A DNA stretch of 64,000 bases from G963667675 sp963667675. GTDB taxonomy: Bacteria; Chloroflexota; Dehalococcoidia; Lucifugimonadales; UBA3495. The notes beneath the pieces are model-generated. The model did not search any database. It was not told the origin of the DNA and was given only the letters and a program-made list of their open reading frames with translations. Position numbers and translations under genes: made by a program. The DNA lies in NCBI GenBank assembly GCA_963667675.1, contig OY763929.1:1736001-1800000 (forward strand), given 5' to 3'. How positions within the stretch are numbered: the stretch's first letter is position 1; each line of letters opens with the position of its first letter. Shown piece by piece: positions 1 to 8,062 of the stretch.

Positions 1-186
1 CGCCGCCTCGTTGCTGGACGCCGCCGCCAGCGTGTGGCCGTTGGTGTCGTCAATCACCTGCGCATAGATTTGCCGCAGGCTCCTGAATACGCACAGTCTA
101 GGCCGATGCGGACTGCCTTTGACCTTCCGCCTCACCCTGGCGTGCCGTACAATTCTCAGCTTGCGCCCGTCCTTGTCTCTGGGCAT
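1..186 (-). CDS. rplR: 50S ribosomal protein L18, C-terminus cut by window edge
   Basis: Reading the minus strand from the ATG at 186 gives MPRDKDGRKLRIVRHARVRR and later IYAQVIDDTNGHTLAAASS, which is the N-terminal half of L18, the 5S rRNA-binding protein of the large subunit. Only 62 codons lie in the window and the C-terminus continues beyond position 1. The start follows the rplF stop by 2 nt, as expected for the spc operon order L6-L18. Confidence 0.93.
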   Translation of the reverse strand, partial: MPRDKDGRKLRIVRHARVRRKVKGSPHRPRLCVFRSLRQIYAQVIDDTNGHTLAAASSNEAA

Positions 187-188
187 GA

Positions 189-779
189 CTACGCCTTCCG
201 CCCTGCCGCCTTGCCCGGCTTGAAATGCAGTACCTCGTCGTGATACTTGATGCCCTTCTCTTTGTAGGCATTGGGCGGCCTTACCTTCCGCACCTTGGCG
301 GCCAGGCTACCCACCTTCTGCTTGTCAATACCCCGGACGTGCACCCGGTTGTTTCCCTCAACCTCCATGCTCACCCCTTCCTCCGGGTGAATCTCCACCG
401 GGTGGCTATATCCCACGTTCAAAATAATCCCGTCTCCCGCTTGCTGGACCCTGTAGCCCACACCCATGAGCTCCAGCGTCTTGGTGTATCCCTCAGTCAC
501 TCCGGTGATGGCGTTAGACACCAGGCTTCGGGTCAGACCGTGCAGCGAATGATGGAACTTCCTGGCCGATAGCCGCTCCACGACCACCGCGCCGTCCTCG
601 ACCTTCACCGACACTTCCGGATGGTACATCTGCGTCAGCGTCCCGCCCGGCCCTTTGACCGTGACCTCTCCGTACCCCACATTTACCTCCACTCCCTGTG
701 GGATGGCTATGGGTTTGCGGCCGATGCGCGACAGCGTCCGCTCTTTGCTCTTGCCGTTGATTCCGCCGTTACCAGACAT
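189..779 (-). CDS. rplF: 50S ribosomal protein L6
   Basis: The protein has the L6 core starting at SRIGRKPIAIPQGVEV and ending in a basic tail with HFKPGKAAGRKA. It binds 23S rRNA near the sarcin-ricin region. I chose the ATG at 779, which overlaps the rpsH stop by 11 nt; a further in-frame ATG at 800 is possible. Either start gives an N-terminal leader of about 16 or more residues (rich in G, N, K) before the usual L6 beginning, where the normal initiator is replaced by a CTG codon. Total is about 196 aa against a usual 178. Confidence 0.95.
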   Translation of the reverse strand: MSGNGGINGKSKERTLSRIGRKPIAIPQGVEVNVGYGEVTVKGPGGTLTQMYHPEVSVKVEDGAVVVERLSARKFHHSLHGLTRSLVSNAITGVTEGYTKTLELMGVGYRVQQAGDGIILNVGYSHPVEIHPEEGVSMEVEGNNRVHVRGIDKQKVGSLAAKVRKVRPPNAYKEKGIKYHDEVLHFKPGKAAGRKA

Positions 780-1167
780 AGCAGAGCAACTCTCCTCCAA
801 TACCCTCTCGCCAGGCCTGGCGTCCGGGCATAAGCCCTTTAGACGTGGACAGAATGGCCAGTCCCAGGCCTCCGTACACCCGCGGTATCTCTCCCTTGCC
901 CACGTATGTCCGCAGCCCTGGCTTGCTGACCCTCTTCAGTCCCGTAATCGCTGGCATACGGTCTTGCCTGTACGCCAGGTGCACCCGCAGTGTTGGATGC
1001 ACCCTGCCCCTCGGCATGTCATAGTCCCGGATGTATCCCTCATCCTTCAGAATCTTCGCTATCTCCAGCTTCAACTTGGAATGCGGCACCAGCACCGATT
1101 CGTGTCGCATCTGGATAGCGTTGCGAATCCGCGTCAGCATATCTGCCACTGGGTCTGTTACCGGCAT
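769..1167 (-). CDS. rpsH: 30S ribosomal protein S8
   Basis: This 132-aa protein has the S8 N-terminus MPVTDPVADMLTRIRNA and the conserved C-terminal block ILSTSKGLMPGR followed by GIGGELLCYVW. S8 is a primary 16S rRNA binder in the central domain. It is full length for the family. Its end overlaps the start of rplF, and 58 nt separate it from rpsN upstream. Confidence 0.97.
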   Translation of the reverse strand: MPVTDPVADMLTRIRNAIQMRHESVLVPHSKLKLEIAKILKDEGYIRDYDMPRGRVHPTLRVHLAYRQDRMPAITGLKRVSKPGLRTYVGKGEIPRVYGGLGLAILSTSKGLMPGRQAWREGIGGELLCYVW

Positions 1168-1225
1168 GGTTCCATTATTCCTTTACTCGTCTTGGCCGCG
1201 CTCTTGTAGCGAACTGCCGTCCCCC

Positions 1226-1411
1226 TTACCAACTGGCCTTCCTTACCCCCGGCAACTCTCCGGTCAACGCCAACTCCCGGAAGCAGATTCGGCATATCCC
1301 AAAATGCCGGATGTACGCCCTCGGACGCCCGCAACGGTGGCATCTGCTGTGTTCCCTCACCGGAAACCTCTGCTTCCGCAACCACTTTTGTATTTTGGAA
1401 GACTTGGCCAA
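1226..1411 (-). CDS. rpsN: 30S ribosomal protein S14, zinc-binding type
   Basis: The 61-aa length and the two CxxC pairs (C24, C27 and C40, C43, in CHRCGRP and CRICFREL) identify the short zinc-ribbon form of S14, which sits in the head of the 30S subunit. It ends with the typical GVRKASW. It lies 10 nt after the rplE stop. No zinc-free paralogue is present in the window. Confidence 0.97.
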   Translation of the reverse strand: MAKSSKIQKWLRKQRFPVREHSRCHRCGRPRAYIRHFGICRICFRELALTGELPGVRKASW

Positions 1412-1421
1412 GGCTCCTCCT

Positions 1422-2255
1422 CTACGCCTCCCTTACGAAGGGCATTCCGTACAGTTCCAGCAACCGTATCGCCTCTGCATCGTCCGGCGCGCTGGTTGTT
1501 ATCGTCACTTGCAACCCCCGGATGCGGTCTATCTGGTTATAATCGATTTCCGGGAAGATGATTTGCTCCCTTATCCCGATTGAAAAGTTCCCTCTCCCGT
1601 CGAACCCCCGCCGGGGAATCCCGCGAAAGTCCCGGATGCGCGGCAGCGCAACGTTGATTAGCCGGTCCAGGAAATGGTACATCCTGTTCCCCCGCAGCGT
1701 CACTGCCGTTCCTATTGGATTGCCCTCCCTGACTTTGAAGCCTGCGATAGACTTCCTCGCCCGGGTGATGACCGGTTTCTGACCGCTGATCTCCGTAAGG
1801 TCTCGGGTAGCCCCATCCATCGCTCTTCCGTCTGTCAGTGCCTCGCCGACTCCGATGTTCAACACAATCTTGTTTATACGCGGCGCCCGCATCGGATTGT
1901 CATATCCGAATTCCCGCATTAACGCCGGCACTATTTCTTTCCGGTAGGTATCCAACAGCCGCGGTCTAGGGGGTGCATCCTCTGCAGCCGGCTCCGCTTC
2001 CGCAGTAGCCGCTGCCTGTTGTCGTTGCGACGTGCGCCCGCCGCTCCGGGCCGCCCGCTGCCGGCGCGGCGCCTTTTCTGCAGTCTGTTCCTTCTCGGCC
2101 TTCACGGCAGCTTCAACTCCGCTGTCGGCCGATGCCTCGGCCCCGGCTTCCGCCTCGGCTTTAGGCCTGGTCTGGCGGCGGGTCCTGCTCTGCCTCGCCG
2201 GCTTTGCCTCTGCCCCATTCTCCGTCCCTGGCTGGACCTCATCGGGCGTCATCAA
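1422..2255 (-). CDS. rplE: 50S ribosomal protein L5 with a long N-terminal extension
   Basis: Residues from about 98 (LLDTYRKEIVPALMREFGY) to 277 match L5, the 5S rRNA-binding protein, including NKIVLNIGVGEA and RDFRGIP. The first 95 or so residues are low complexity, rich in Ala, Glu, Arg and Gln, with basic patches such as QSRTRRQTRPK. Usual L5 is about 180 aa, so this 277-aa form is unusual. The ATG at 2255 lies inside the end of rplX (17-nt overlap), consistent with translational coupling. No ATG exists between the start and the core, but a TTG just before DTYRKE could be an alternative start giving a near-normal L5. Confidence 0.93.
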   Translation of the reverse strand: MMTPDEVQPGTENGAEAKPARQSRTRRQTRPKAEAEAGAEASADSGVEAAVKAEKEQTAEKAPRRQRAARSGGRTSQRQQAAATAEAEPAAEDAPPRPRLLDTYRKEIVPALMREFGYDNPMRAPRINKIVLNIGVGEALTDGRAMDGATRDLTEISGQKPVITRARKSIAGFKVREGNPIGTAVTLRGNRMYHFLDRLINVALPRIRDFRGIPRRGFDGRGNFSIGIREQIIFPEIDYNQIDRIRGLQVTITTSAPDDAEAIRLLELYGMPFVREA

Positions 2256-2559
2256 TCACTTCCTTGCACTTGGGGCATCCTCTAACCCGGTCGCCGGTCT
2301 CCAACTTGACCGACGTCGGCTTCACCGGCTGATTGCACTTGTTGCAAATCAACACCACGTTGGAAATATGCACCGAGGCTTCTTGTTGAATCCGCCCAGA
2401 CTGCCGCACTCCCGGTCTCGGCTTCATGTGCCGGGTAACCAAGTTCACTCCGTCGATCACTACCCGGCCTTCCTTGGGCAGCTGGCGGTCTACCCGGCCC
2501 GTCTTACCCTTTTCCTTGCCGGCTATCACCAGCACCGTATCCCCGTTTCTGATACGCAT
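2239..2559 (-). CDS. rplX: 50S ribosomal protein L24
   Basis: The N-terminus RIRNGDTVLVIAGKEKGKTG is the L24 KOW motif. A C-terminal pair of Cys motifs (CNKC and CPKC) forms a possible zinc ribbon, as is common in bacterial L24. L24 is an assembly initiator on 23S rRNA. Its start shares one base with the rplN stop (TAATG) and its end overlaps the start of rplE. Length 106 aa is normal. Confidence 0.96.
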   Translation of the reverse strand: MRIRNGDTVLVIAGKEKGKTGRVDRQLPKEGRVVIDGVNLVTRHMKPRPGVRQSGRIQQEASVHISNVVLICNKCNQPVKPTSVKLETGDRVRGCPKCKEVIDDAR

Positions 2560-2927
2560 TAGACGACCTCTGGCGCCAGGGAAATGATTCGCATGAATCC
2601 CTTTTCTCTCAATTCTCTGGCCACCGGCCCAAAAATCCGGGTCCCTCGCGGCAGACGGTTCTCCTGTATCAGCACCGCCGCATTATCGTCGAACTTTATA
2701 TACGTGCCGTCGGTACGCAGGTGCGGCTGCGCCTGCCGTATCACCACGGCGCGCACTACCTCTCCTTTACGCACCGGAGAGTTGGGGGCAGCCTCCCGCA
2801 CGTTGCACACCACCACGTCGCCAATCCCGGCGAACTTCCGTTTGCTGCTCCCGGGAATGTTGATCAAGCGTATGACCTTGGCCCCGCTGTTGTCCGCTAC
2901 GTGCAGTCGTGTATAGGTCTGTATCAC
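2559..2927 (-). CDS. rplN: 50S ribosomal protein L14
   Basis: The 122-aa protein begins MIQTYTRLHVADNSGAKVI and contains the L14 signature region around GDVVVCNVREAAPNSPVRKG. L14 lies at the subunit interface, in contact with L19 and 16S rRNA. Its length matches the family exactly. The start overlaps the rpsQ stop by 4 nt (ATGA type), which shows that the long rpsQ frame is really read through to position 2924. Confidence 0.98.
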   Translation of the reverse strand: MIQTYTRLHVADNSGAKVIRLINIPGSSKRKFAGIGDVVVCNVREAAPNSPVRKGEVVRAVVIRQAQPHLRTDGTYIKFDDNAAVLIQENRLPRGTRIFGPVARELREKGFMRIISLAPEVV

Positions 2928-3925
2928 TCTGCTGCACCCTTGCCTTTCCCGTCAGTCTCTTCGCCCCCGCCCTGCTCATCAGCAGCGCCGTCCCCCTCGG
3001 GCGTTTCCTCTCCAGGATCCCCTTCCGCCGCGACCTCGTCAACCTCCGGCTCTTCCACGGCTGTCTCTTCCACGACAGCCTCATCAACCGCCGGTCCTTC
3101 GGACTCCAACGCTTCCGGCTCCTCTATGGCCGTCTCTTCTGCAACGGCCTCGTCAACCGCCGGCTTCTGGGATTTTTCCCCTTTCGGTTCCTCCACGGCA
3201 ACTTCTTCTACATCCGCTTCGTCAACCGTTGGCTCATCCGCAACAGCTTCCGGTTCTTCTGCGGCAGTTTCTTCCATGGCCGCTTCACCCACAGCAGGCT
3301 CCTCAGACTCCACCGTTTCCGACTCCTCCACGGCGGCCTCTTCTACAACGGCCTCGTCAACCGCCAGCGCCTCGGACTCCACCGCCTCCGGCTCATCTGC
3401 GGCGGTTTCTTCTGTCACGGCTTCGCCGACCTCTGGCCCCTGGGATTCTTCTCCGTCCGGTTCCTCCACGGCAGCCGCTTCGTCAACCGCTGGCTCTTCG
3501 GACTCTACCGCCTTGGGCTCCTCTACAGCAGTCTCTTCTACAGTCACTTCCTCAACGACTGCCTCGGCAACTGCTGTCTCGGCTACGACCGCCTCAGCCG
3601 CTACGGCTTCCTCGGCAACCGTTTCCTCAATTTCAGCATCGGCTTCCAAGTCCATCGGGCGCACGTCCGCTACTTGGCGCCGCTCCAATATCTCCAGCAA
3701 CCGCCATCGCTTGGTCTTGGAGATTGGCCGCACTTCTTGAATCCGTATGGTGTCCCCCAACCGGCACTGGTTCAACGGGTCGTGCACGTGGAACCTCGCC
3801 ACTCGGCGCACCTGCTTCCGGTACAGCCGGTGCCGTTGCTTCCACACCATCTCTACGACCACCGTCTTGTCAGCCGTGGCCCGCACTACGAAACCGGTCC
3901 GGACCTTCCGCATAGCCTTCGCCAT
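2924..3925 (-). CDS. rpsQ: 30S ribosomal protein S17 with a 240-residue acidic repetitive C-terminal extension
   Basis: Residues 1-90 are S17 (KVRTGFVVRATADKTVVVEM, then HDPLNQCRLGDTIRIQEVRP and SKTKRWRLLEIL), which binds the 5' domain of 16S rRNA. Residues 91-333 are not part of any S17 I know. They are almost only E, A, V, D, P, S and T, and residues 124-294 form about seven imperfect repeats of 22-24 residues (typical unit: EEPEAVESEEPAVDEA). A Gly/Glu/Asp-rich tail follows and ends in GKGKGAAE. Normal S17 is 80-90 aa. The extension is in frame without interruption, and its stop overlaps the rplN start, so it is probably translated. Its function is unknown. Confidence 0.93.
   Translation of the reverse strand: MAKAMRKVRTGFVVRATADKTVVVEMVWKQRHRLYRKQVRRVARFHVHDPLNQCRLGDTIRIQEVRPISKTKRWRLLEILERRQVADVRPMDLEADAEIEETVAEEAVAAEAVVAETAVAEAVVEEVTVEETAVEEPKAVESEEPAVDEAAAVEEPDGEESQGPEVGEAVTEETAADEPEAVESEALAVDEAVVEEAAVEESETVESEEPAVGEAAMEETAAEEPEAVADEPTVDEADVEEVAVEEPKGEKSQKPAVDEAVAEETAIEEPEALESEGPAVDEAVVEETAVEEPEVDEVAAEGDPGEETPEGDGAADEQGGGEETDGKGKGAAE
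3044..3556 (-). repeat. Coding tandem repeats of about 66-72 bp inside rpsQ
   Basis: About seven degenerate units encode the acidic repeats of the S17 tail. Unit boundaries recur at the peptide AVDEA or VGEA. The units differ enough in sequence to look old, or kept under selection for acidic composition rather than for exact sequence. Confidence 0.8.
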
Positions 3926-3927
3926 CT

Positions 3928-4125
3928 CTAGTCCACCCTCAACCCGCGCTCGTTCATCACCGTCAACAGACGGGCGATAGACCTGCGCGTCATCCTTGGC
4001 AGATTAGAGTCCGGCAACTGGTTGGTGGCCGCCCTGAACCTCAGGTTCATAAAGTCCCTATAGCTCTTCACCAACTCTTCCCTTAGCTGCTCGTCCGTCA
4101 GTTCCCTTAACTCGTATGCCCGCAT
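3928..4125 (-). CDS. rpmC: 50S ribosomal protein L29
   Basis: This 65-aa protein begins MRAYELRELTDEQLREEL and is the two-helix L29, which sits near the exit tunnel and contributes to the docking site for trigger factor and SRP. It has the family length and lies 2 nt before rpsQ and 12 nt after rplP in the standard L16-L29-S17 order. Confidence 0.96.
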   Translation of the reverse strand: MRAYELRELTDEQLREELVKSYRDFMNLRFRAATNQLPDSNLPRMTRRSIARLLTVMNERGLRVD

Positions 4126-4137
4126 CCCGACGCCCCC

Positions 4138-4575
4138 TTAGGCTCCGGTCCCGGCGCCGGCCGTCAGCCGGTCCCGGTGTACCGTCTTGGTAGGAATCGG
4201 CAGCTTGTGCGACGCCAGGCGCAGCGCCGCTACGGCGTCCTGAGCTGGCACTCCCGCTACTTCGAACAGGATACGCCCCGGCTTTACCACTGCTACCCAA
4301 TGGTCCACGCCGGACTTTCCCCCGCCCATGCGGGTCTCCGCCGGCTTCTTGGTCACCGGTTTGTCCGGAAACACCCGCACCCAGACCTGGCCGCCCCTTC
4401 TCAGTCGGCGTGTCACCGCCACTCGGGCCGCCTCGATTTGGCGCGATGTTATCCAATCAGCCCCCAATGCCTTAAGTCCAAATTCCCCGAAGTTCACCGT
4501 AGACCCGGTCGTCGCAGTTCCCTTGCGCCGGCCCCGGCCTATCTTCCGGAATTTGGTTCTCTTAGGTTGCAGCAT
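4138..4575 (-). CDS. rplP: 50S ribosomal protein L16
   Basis: The protein begins MLQPKRTKFRKIGRGRRKG and carries the L16 motif RMGGGKSGVDHWVAVVKPG. L16 is a late-assembling protein near the A site. It has 145 aa, a few more than usual. It is 48 nt downstream of rpsC. Confidence 0.97.
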   Translation of the reverse strand: MLQPKRTKFRKIGRGRRKGTATTGSTVNFGEFGLKALGADWITSRQIEAARVAVTRRLRRGGQVWVRVFPDKPVTKKPAETRMGGGKSGVDHWVAVVKPGRILFEVAGVPAQDAVAALRLASHKLPIPTKTVHRDRLTAGAGTGA

Positions 4576-4623
4576 CCCTAGCTCCTCTGGCCCTAGGCCC
4601 GGCTCCCGTGACCCTCTTCATCT

Positions 4624-5361
4624 TTAGAAGTCGTCCTCTACCAGTTCCACCTCTTCCAGCGGGGCGTCCGCCTGTACCGTCACCTCAATAGACTCCAACT
4701 CCTCCACTTCCTCCGGCGGCGGCGGCAGAATCTCTCCCATGTAAACCCAGGTCTTAACTCCAATGCGTCCCATTGCGGTGCTCGCCTCGGCCACACCGTA
4801 GTCGATGTCGGCCCTCAGGGTGTGCAACGGCACCTGGCCCATCATCAACTTCTCTACACGGGCAATTTCAGACCCGGAGATTCGTCCTTTGACGATAATT
4901 TTCACGCCCTGGGCTCCACCCTGCATTGCCCGCTGCGCCGCCTGCCTCATCGCTCGCCGATAGGCCACACGACGCTCCAGTTGGTCCGCTATGTTCCTTG
5001 AAACCAGATATGCGTCTATCTCCGGCTGCCCGATTTCTATGATGTTCAACTGGACCTTGCGGTCGGTTATGCTTTCCAGCCGGGCCCGCAGTTGCTTCAC
5101 CCGCTCCCCGTCCCGACCGATCAGGATTCCCGGCCTGGCCGAGTGTATGTTGATTACACTGTCCTGTGCCCCCCGGTCTATTTCTACCCTGGAAATACCG
5201 GCATCCGAGAACGCCTCATATTCCTTCTTGATGCTGTCCCTCAACTTCAGGTCTTCCAGCACCAGGTTCCGGTAGGACGACCCATTGGACGCATACCAGT
5301 GGGCCTTCCAGTCCTTGACTATCCCCAGTCTGAACCCGTACGGGTGGGTCTTCTGGCCCAT
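4624..5361 (-). CDS. rpsC: 30S ribosomal protein S3
   Basis: The 245-aa protein begins MGQKTHPYGFRLGIVKDWKA and contains the KH domain region (GRDGERVKQLR) and the C-terminal domain RISGSEIARVEKLMMGQVPL. S3 lines the mRNA entry tunnel. After the usual end (MGEILPPP, about residue 212) it carries a glutamate-rich tail of about 30 residues, a milder form of the acidic extensions seen on S17 and L4. It lies 3 nt after rplV. Confidence 0.97.
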   Translation of the reverse strand: MGQKTHPYGFRLGIVKDWKAHWYASNGSSYRNLVLEDLKLRDSIKKEYEAFSDAGISRVEIDRGAQDSVINIHSARPGILIGRDGERVKQLRARLESITDRKVQLNIIEIGQPEIDAYLVSRNIADQLERRVAYRRAMRQAAQRAMQGGAQGVKIIVKGRISGSEIARVEKLMMGQVPLHTLRADIDYGVAEASTAMGRIGVKTWVYMGEILPPPPEEVEELESIEVTVQADAPLEEVELVEDDF

Positions 5362-5364
5362 GCC

Positions 5365-5706
5365 TTATGCCTCCTCTTCGTCTACCACTACGGTAACGTG
5401 GCTGGAACGCTTGGTGATTCGTCCCATCCTGCCACGCGCCCGTGGTCGGAAGCGCTTCAATGGCGTCGCGTTGTCCGCCGTGATTTGCACAATCCGCAGC
5501 GAGTCCCGGTCCATGAACATGTTGTTCTCCGCATTTGCCGCCGCCGATTGCACCACTTTGGCCACCGTCTTGGCCCACGGCGACGGTAGTAGTTGCAGCG
5601 TGTTCACCGCGTCTGAGACCCGCTGGCCCCGCACCAGGTCCAAGATCGGCTTAAGCCTCTTCTGCGAGGCCCCTATTCTCTTTGCCACTGCGCGTACGGG
5701 AGGCAC
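5365..5706 (-). CDS. rplV: 50S ribosomal protein L22
   Basis: The 113-aa protein has the L22 start VRAVAKRIGASQKRLKPILD and the C-terminal loop region RFRPRARGRMGRITKRSSHV, which reaches into the peptide exit tunnel. It is full length, 4 nt after rpsS and 3 nt before rpsC. Confidence 0.97.
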   Translation of the reverse strand: MPPVRAVAKRIGASQKRLKPILDLVRGQRVSDAVNTLQLLPSPWAKTVAKVVQSAAANAENNMFMDRDSLRIVQITADNATPLKRFRPRARGRMGRITKRSSHVTVVVDEEEA

Positions 5707-5710
5707 TGCC

Positions 5711-5995
5711 TTACCTCGTCCTCGAAGAACGTTCCGTCCGGCCCACGTGTCCGCGGTAGGTCCGCGTCGGAGAAAATTCTCCCAAGCGGTGCCCTACCAT
5801 ATTCTCCGTGATGAACACCGGCACGTGCCGCCGTCCGTCGTGGACTCCTATCGTCAGTCCCACCATTTCCGGCATGATCATCGACGCCCGCGACCAAGTC
5901 CTGATCACCGTCTTGGCCCCGGACCGCTGCACCGCCTCCACTTTTTTCATCAGCTTAGGGTGCACGTATGGCCCCTTCTTCACCGAACGGGACAT
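5711..5995 (-). CDS. rpsS: 30S ribosomal protein S19
   Basis: The protein begins MSRSVKKGPYVHPKLMKKVE and contains TWSRASMIMPEMVGLTIGVH and the conserved GHRLGEFSPTRTYRGH. S19 sits in the 30S head with S13. Length is 94 aa. It follows rplB by 2 nt. Confidence 0.97.
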   Translation of the reverse strand: MSRSVKKGPYVHPKLMKKVEAVQRSGAKTVIRTWSRASMIMPEMVGLTIGVHDGRRHVPVFITENMVGHRLGEFSPTRTYRGHVGRTERSSRTR

Positions 5996-5997
5996 CC

Positions 5998-6831
5998 TTA
6001 CCTTCTCCTGCCCCTGCGCATGATGAACTTGCTGCTGCTCTTGTTCTTCCGCCTGGTCTTATATCCAAGCGTCGGCTTGCCCCAGGGCGACTTGGGCCCC
6101 GGCATCCCTACCGGCGACCGGCCCTCTCCTCCTCCGTGGGGATGGTCCACCGGGTTCTTGGCCACGCCTCGTACCTTCGGTCGCCTTCCCAGGTGCCGCT
6201 TGGCCCCGGCCTTCCCCAGGCTTTCGTTCTTGTGGTCCGGGTTGGACAGTTGCCCCACGCTGGCCCGGCATTCCAGCAACAGCCGCCGCATCTCTCCCGA
6301 CGGCAGCCGCACCAGCACGTATTCTCCTTCTCGCGACAGCACCTGCGCTCCGACTCCGGCCCCCCGGGCCAACTGACCGCCTCGTCCGGGGGTCAACTCC
6401 AGGTTGTGTACCACGGTTCCAGTGGGAATCGACCGCAGGGGCAGACAATTGCCTGGATGTATCTCCGCCCCGGTCCCCGACTGCACCCTGTCTCCCACCG
6501 ACAGGTCCAGCGGCGCCAGGATATACGACTTCTCGCCGTCCACGTAGTGAATCAACGCAATGCGAGTCGTCCGGTTCGGGTCGTACTCTATCGACACCAC
6601 CTTGGCTGGTACGCCGTCCTTCATCCGCTTGAAGTCTATGATGCGGTACATCCTCTTGGACCCGCCGCCTCGGCTCCGCGTCGTTATTCGGCCGCGGTTG
6701 TTCCGGCCTCCACGGCCGGGCAGCGGCGACAACAGCGACTTCTCCGGCTTCCGCGCCGTCAATTCCTCAAACGACGACCGCACCGCATTCCGAGTCCCCG
6801 GCGTAACCGGCCTCAGGTTCTTTAGCGGCAT
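5998..6831 (-). CDS. rplB: 50S ribosomal protein L2
   Basis: The 277-aa protein shows the L2 core, including GRNNRGRITTRSRGGGSKR and the C-terminal active-centre loop GVAKNPVDHPHGGGEGRSPV. L2 is needed for subunit association and supports peptidyl transferase structure. Length and motifs are normal. A 43-nt gap separates it from rplW. Confidence 0.98.
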   Translation of the reverse strand: MPLKNLRPVTPGTRNAVRSSFEELTARKPEKSLLSPLPGRGGRNNRGRITTRSRGGGSKRMYRIIDFKRMKDGVPAKVVSIEYDPNRTTRIALIHYVDGEKSYILAPLDLSVGDRVQSGTGAEIHPGNCLPLRSIPTGTVVHNLELTPGRGGQLARGAGVGAQVLSREGEYVLVRLPSGEMRRLLLECRASVGQLSNPDHKNESLGKAGAKRHLGRRPKVRGVAKNPVDHPHGGGEGRSPVGMPGPKSPWGKPTLGYKTRRKNKSSSKFIMRRGRRR

Positions 6832-6874
6832 GACCGCCGACCTCGGTTTACTCTATTTCCCATCCTGACTGCCA

Positions 6875-7159
6875 TTACAGCCCTTCTATTAGATTGATGC
6901 GGTCTCCCGCTTTCAAAGTGACCACCGCCTTCTTCAGGTCGGGTCTCTTTGAAAGCCGCGGGCCGTACCGTTTTCGCTTCCCGTGGGTCTTGGTGATGTT
7001 CACGTCCAGGACCGTGACGTTGAAATTCTTCTCTATCGCCGCCTTAATCTCCACCTTGTTGGCCCTGGGTTCCACCTGGAAAGTGTACTTCCCTGACTCC
7101 TGAAGAAGCGTGCTTTTCTCCGTAATCGCCGGCTTCACCAGCACTTGGTTGATGTTCAT
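6875..7159 (-). CDS. rplW: 50S ribosomal protein L23
   Basis: The 94-aa protein begins MNINQVLVKPAITEKSTLLQ and has the L23 block RANKVEIKAAIEKNFNVTV. It is placed at the tunnel exit, where trigger factor docks. Its start overlaps the rplD stop by 4 nt (ATGA). Confidence 0.97.
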   Translation of the reverse strand: MNINQVLVKPAITEKSTLLQESGKYTFQVEPRANKVEIKAAIEKNFNVTVLDVNITKTHGKRKRYGPRLSKRPDLKKAVVTLKAGDRINLIEGL

Positions 7160-8046
7160 TGCTGGGCCTCTTCATCAGCGTCGTCCGCCCCAGCTTGCTC
7201 TTCAGGGGCCGCCTCAGATGCATCTCCCACGGCCTCTTCATCCACCGGGGTCTCTACCGCCTCATCGGCGGCTCCTCCAGCATCTTCGGTGGTCTCCTCA
7301 GTGGCCTGCTCCGCTCTGGCTTCTTCTACCGAGGCTTCCGGCGCAACCTGTTCCGATGCCGGTTCTTCGGCCTCGTCGTCATCCGGCGTTTCTTCCACCG
7401 CAGCGCCGACCCTTCGCCGTACCGGGGCCGACAGGAACTCCTCCGCCCAGCGCGCCGCATCTACCGTCATAATCACGGTCTCCCTGCGCAGCAACTCGTG
7501 GGCGTTCAGCAGGTTCACCGGCAGCGTCCACACCTTTCCCAGGTTGTGCGCCGCCCGTACTACGTTCTCTTCCGGGTCCAGGGTCACCATCAAAGCCGAC
7601 CCCGACACTTCCAAGTTCTGCAGCAGTTCGGCCATCGACTTGGTCTTGCCGTCAACCCCGTCCCAGCTTTCCAGGCAGATTAGCCGTTCTTGCCGCGCCT
7701 TGTCCGACAGCACGCACTTCAACGCCTGCCTCCGCATCCGCCGCGGAAGGGCCTTCCGGTAATCTCGCGGCTTGGGCCCGAACACGATCCCTCCGTGCCT
7801 CCACTGGGGAGACCGTATGCTCCCTTGCCTTGCCCTGCCGGTATGCTTCTGGATCCACGGCTTGCGGCCGCCTCCGGAAACCTCGGCCCTAGTCTTGGTG
7901 CTGTGCGTCCCCTGGCGCTTGTTCGTCTGGTATATCACCAGTGCCTGGTGCACCAGCGAGGGGTTCATGGGCACGTTGAACACCGCATCATTCAAATTGA
8001 TGGTGTCCACTGTGTCCCCGTCTCTGTTTCTTACTGGAATGTTCAT
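7156..8046 (-). CDS. rplD: 50S ribosomal protein L4 with an acidic C-terminal tail
   Basis: Residues 1-205 are L4, with NIPVRNRDGDTVDTINLND, the tunnel loop RGTHSTKTRAEV-like region (QGTHSTKTRAEVSGGGRKPW) and SPQWRHGGIVFGPKPRDY. Residues from about 210 to 296 form an acidic low-complexity tail of Glu, Ala, Asp and Thr (for example EETTEDAGGAADEAVETP) that ordinary L4 lacks. L4 is about 205 aa in most bacteria. The stop overlaps the start of rplW, so the tail is an integral part of the reading frame. It resembles the S17 extension in composition but is not obviously repetitive. Confidence 0.95.
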   Translation of the reverse strand: MNIPVRNRDGDTVDTINLNDAVFNVPMNPSLVHQALVIYQTNKRQGTHSTKTRAEVSGGGRKPWIQKHTGRARQGSIRSPQWRHGGIVFGPKPRDYRKALPRRMRRQALKCVLSDKARQERLICLESWDGVDGKTKSMAELLQNLEVSGSALMVTLDPEENVVRAAHNLGKVWTLPVNLLNAHELLRRETVIMTVDAARWAEEFLSAPVRRRVGAAVEETPDDDEAEEPASEQVAPEASVEEARAEQATEETTEDAGGAADEAVETPVDEEAVGDASEAAPEEQAGADDADEEAQQ

Positions 8047-8062
8047 ACTTTCAGCCGGCCTG

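Noticed and set aside
2721..3931. Long plus-strand open frames (about 340 aa, Ser/Ala or Phe/Leu/Arg rich) opposite rpsQ
   Set aside because: They are the antisense of the acidic repeats in rpsQ; composition follows from the repeat codons and no start signal or family is seen.
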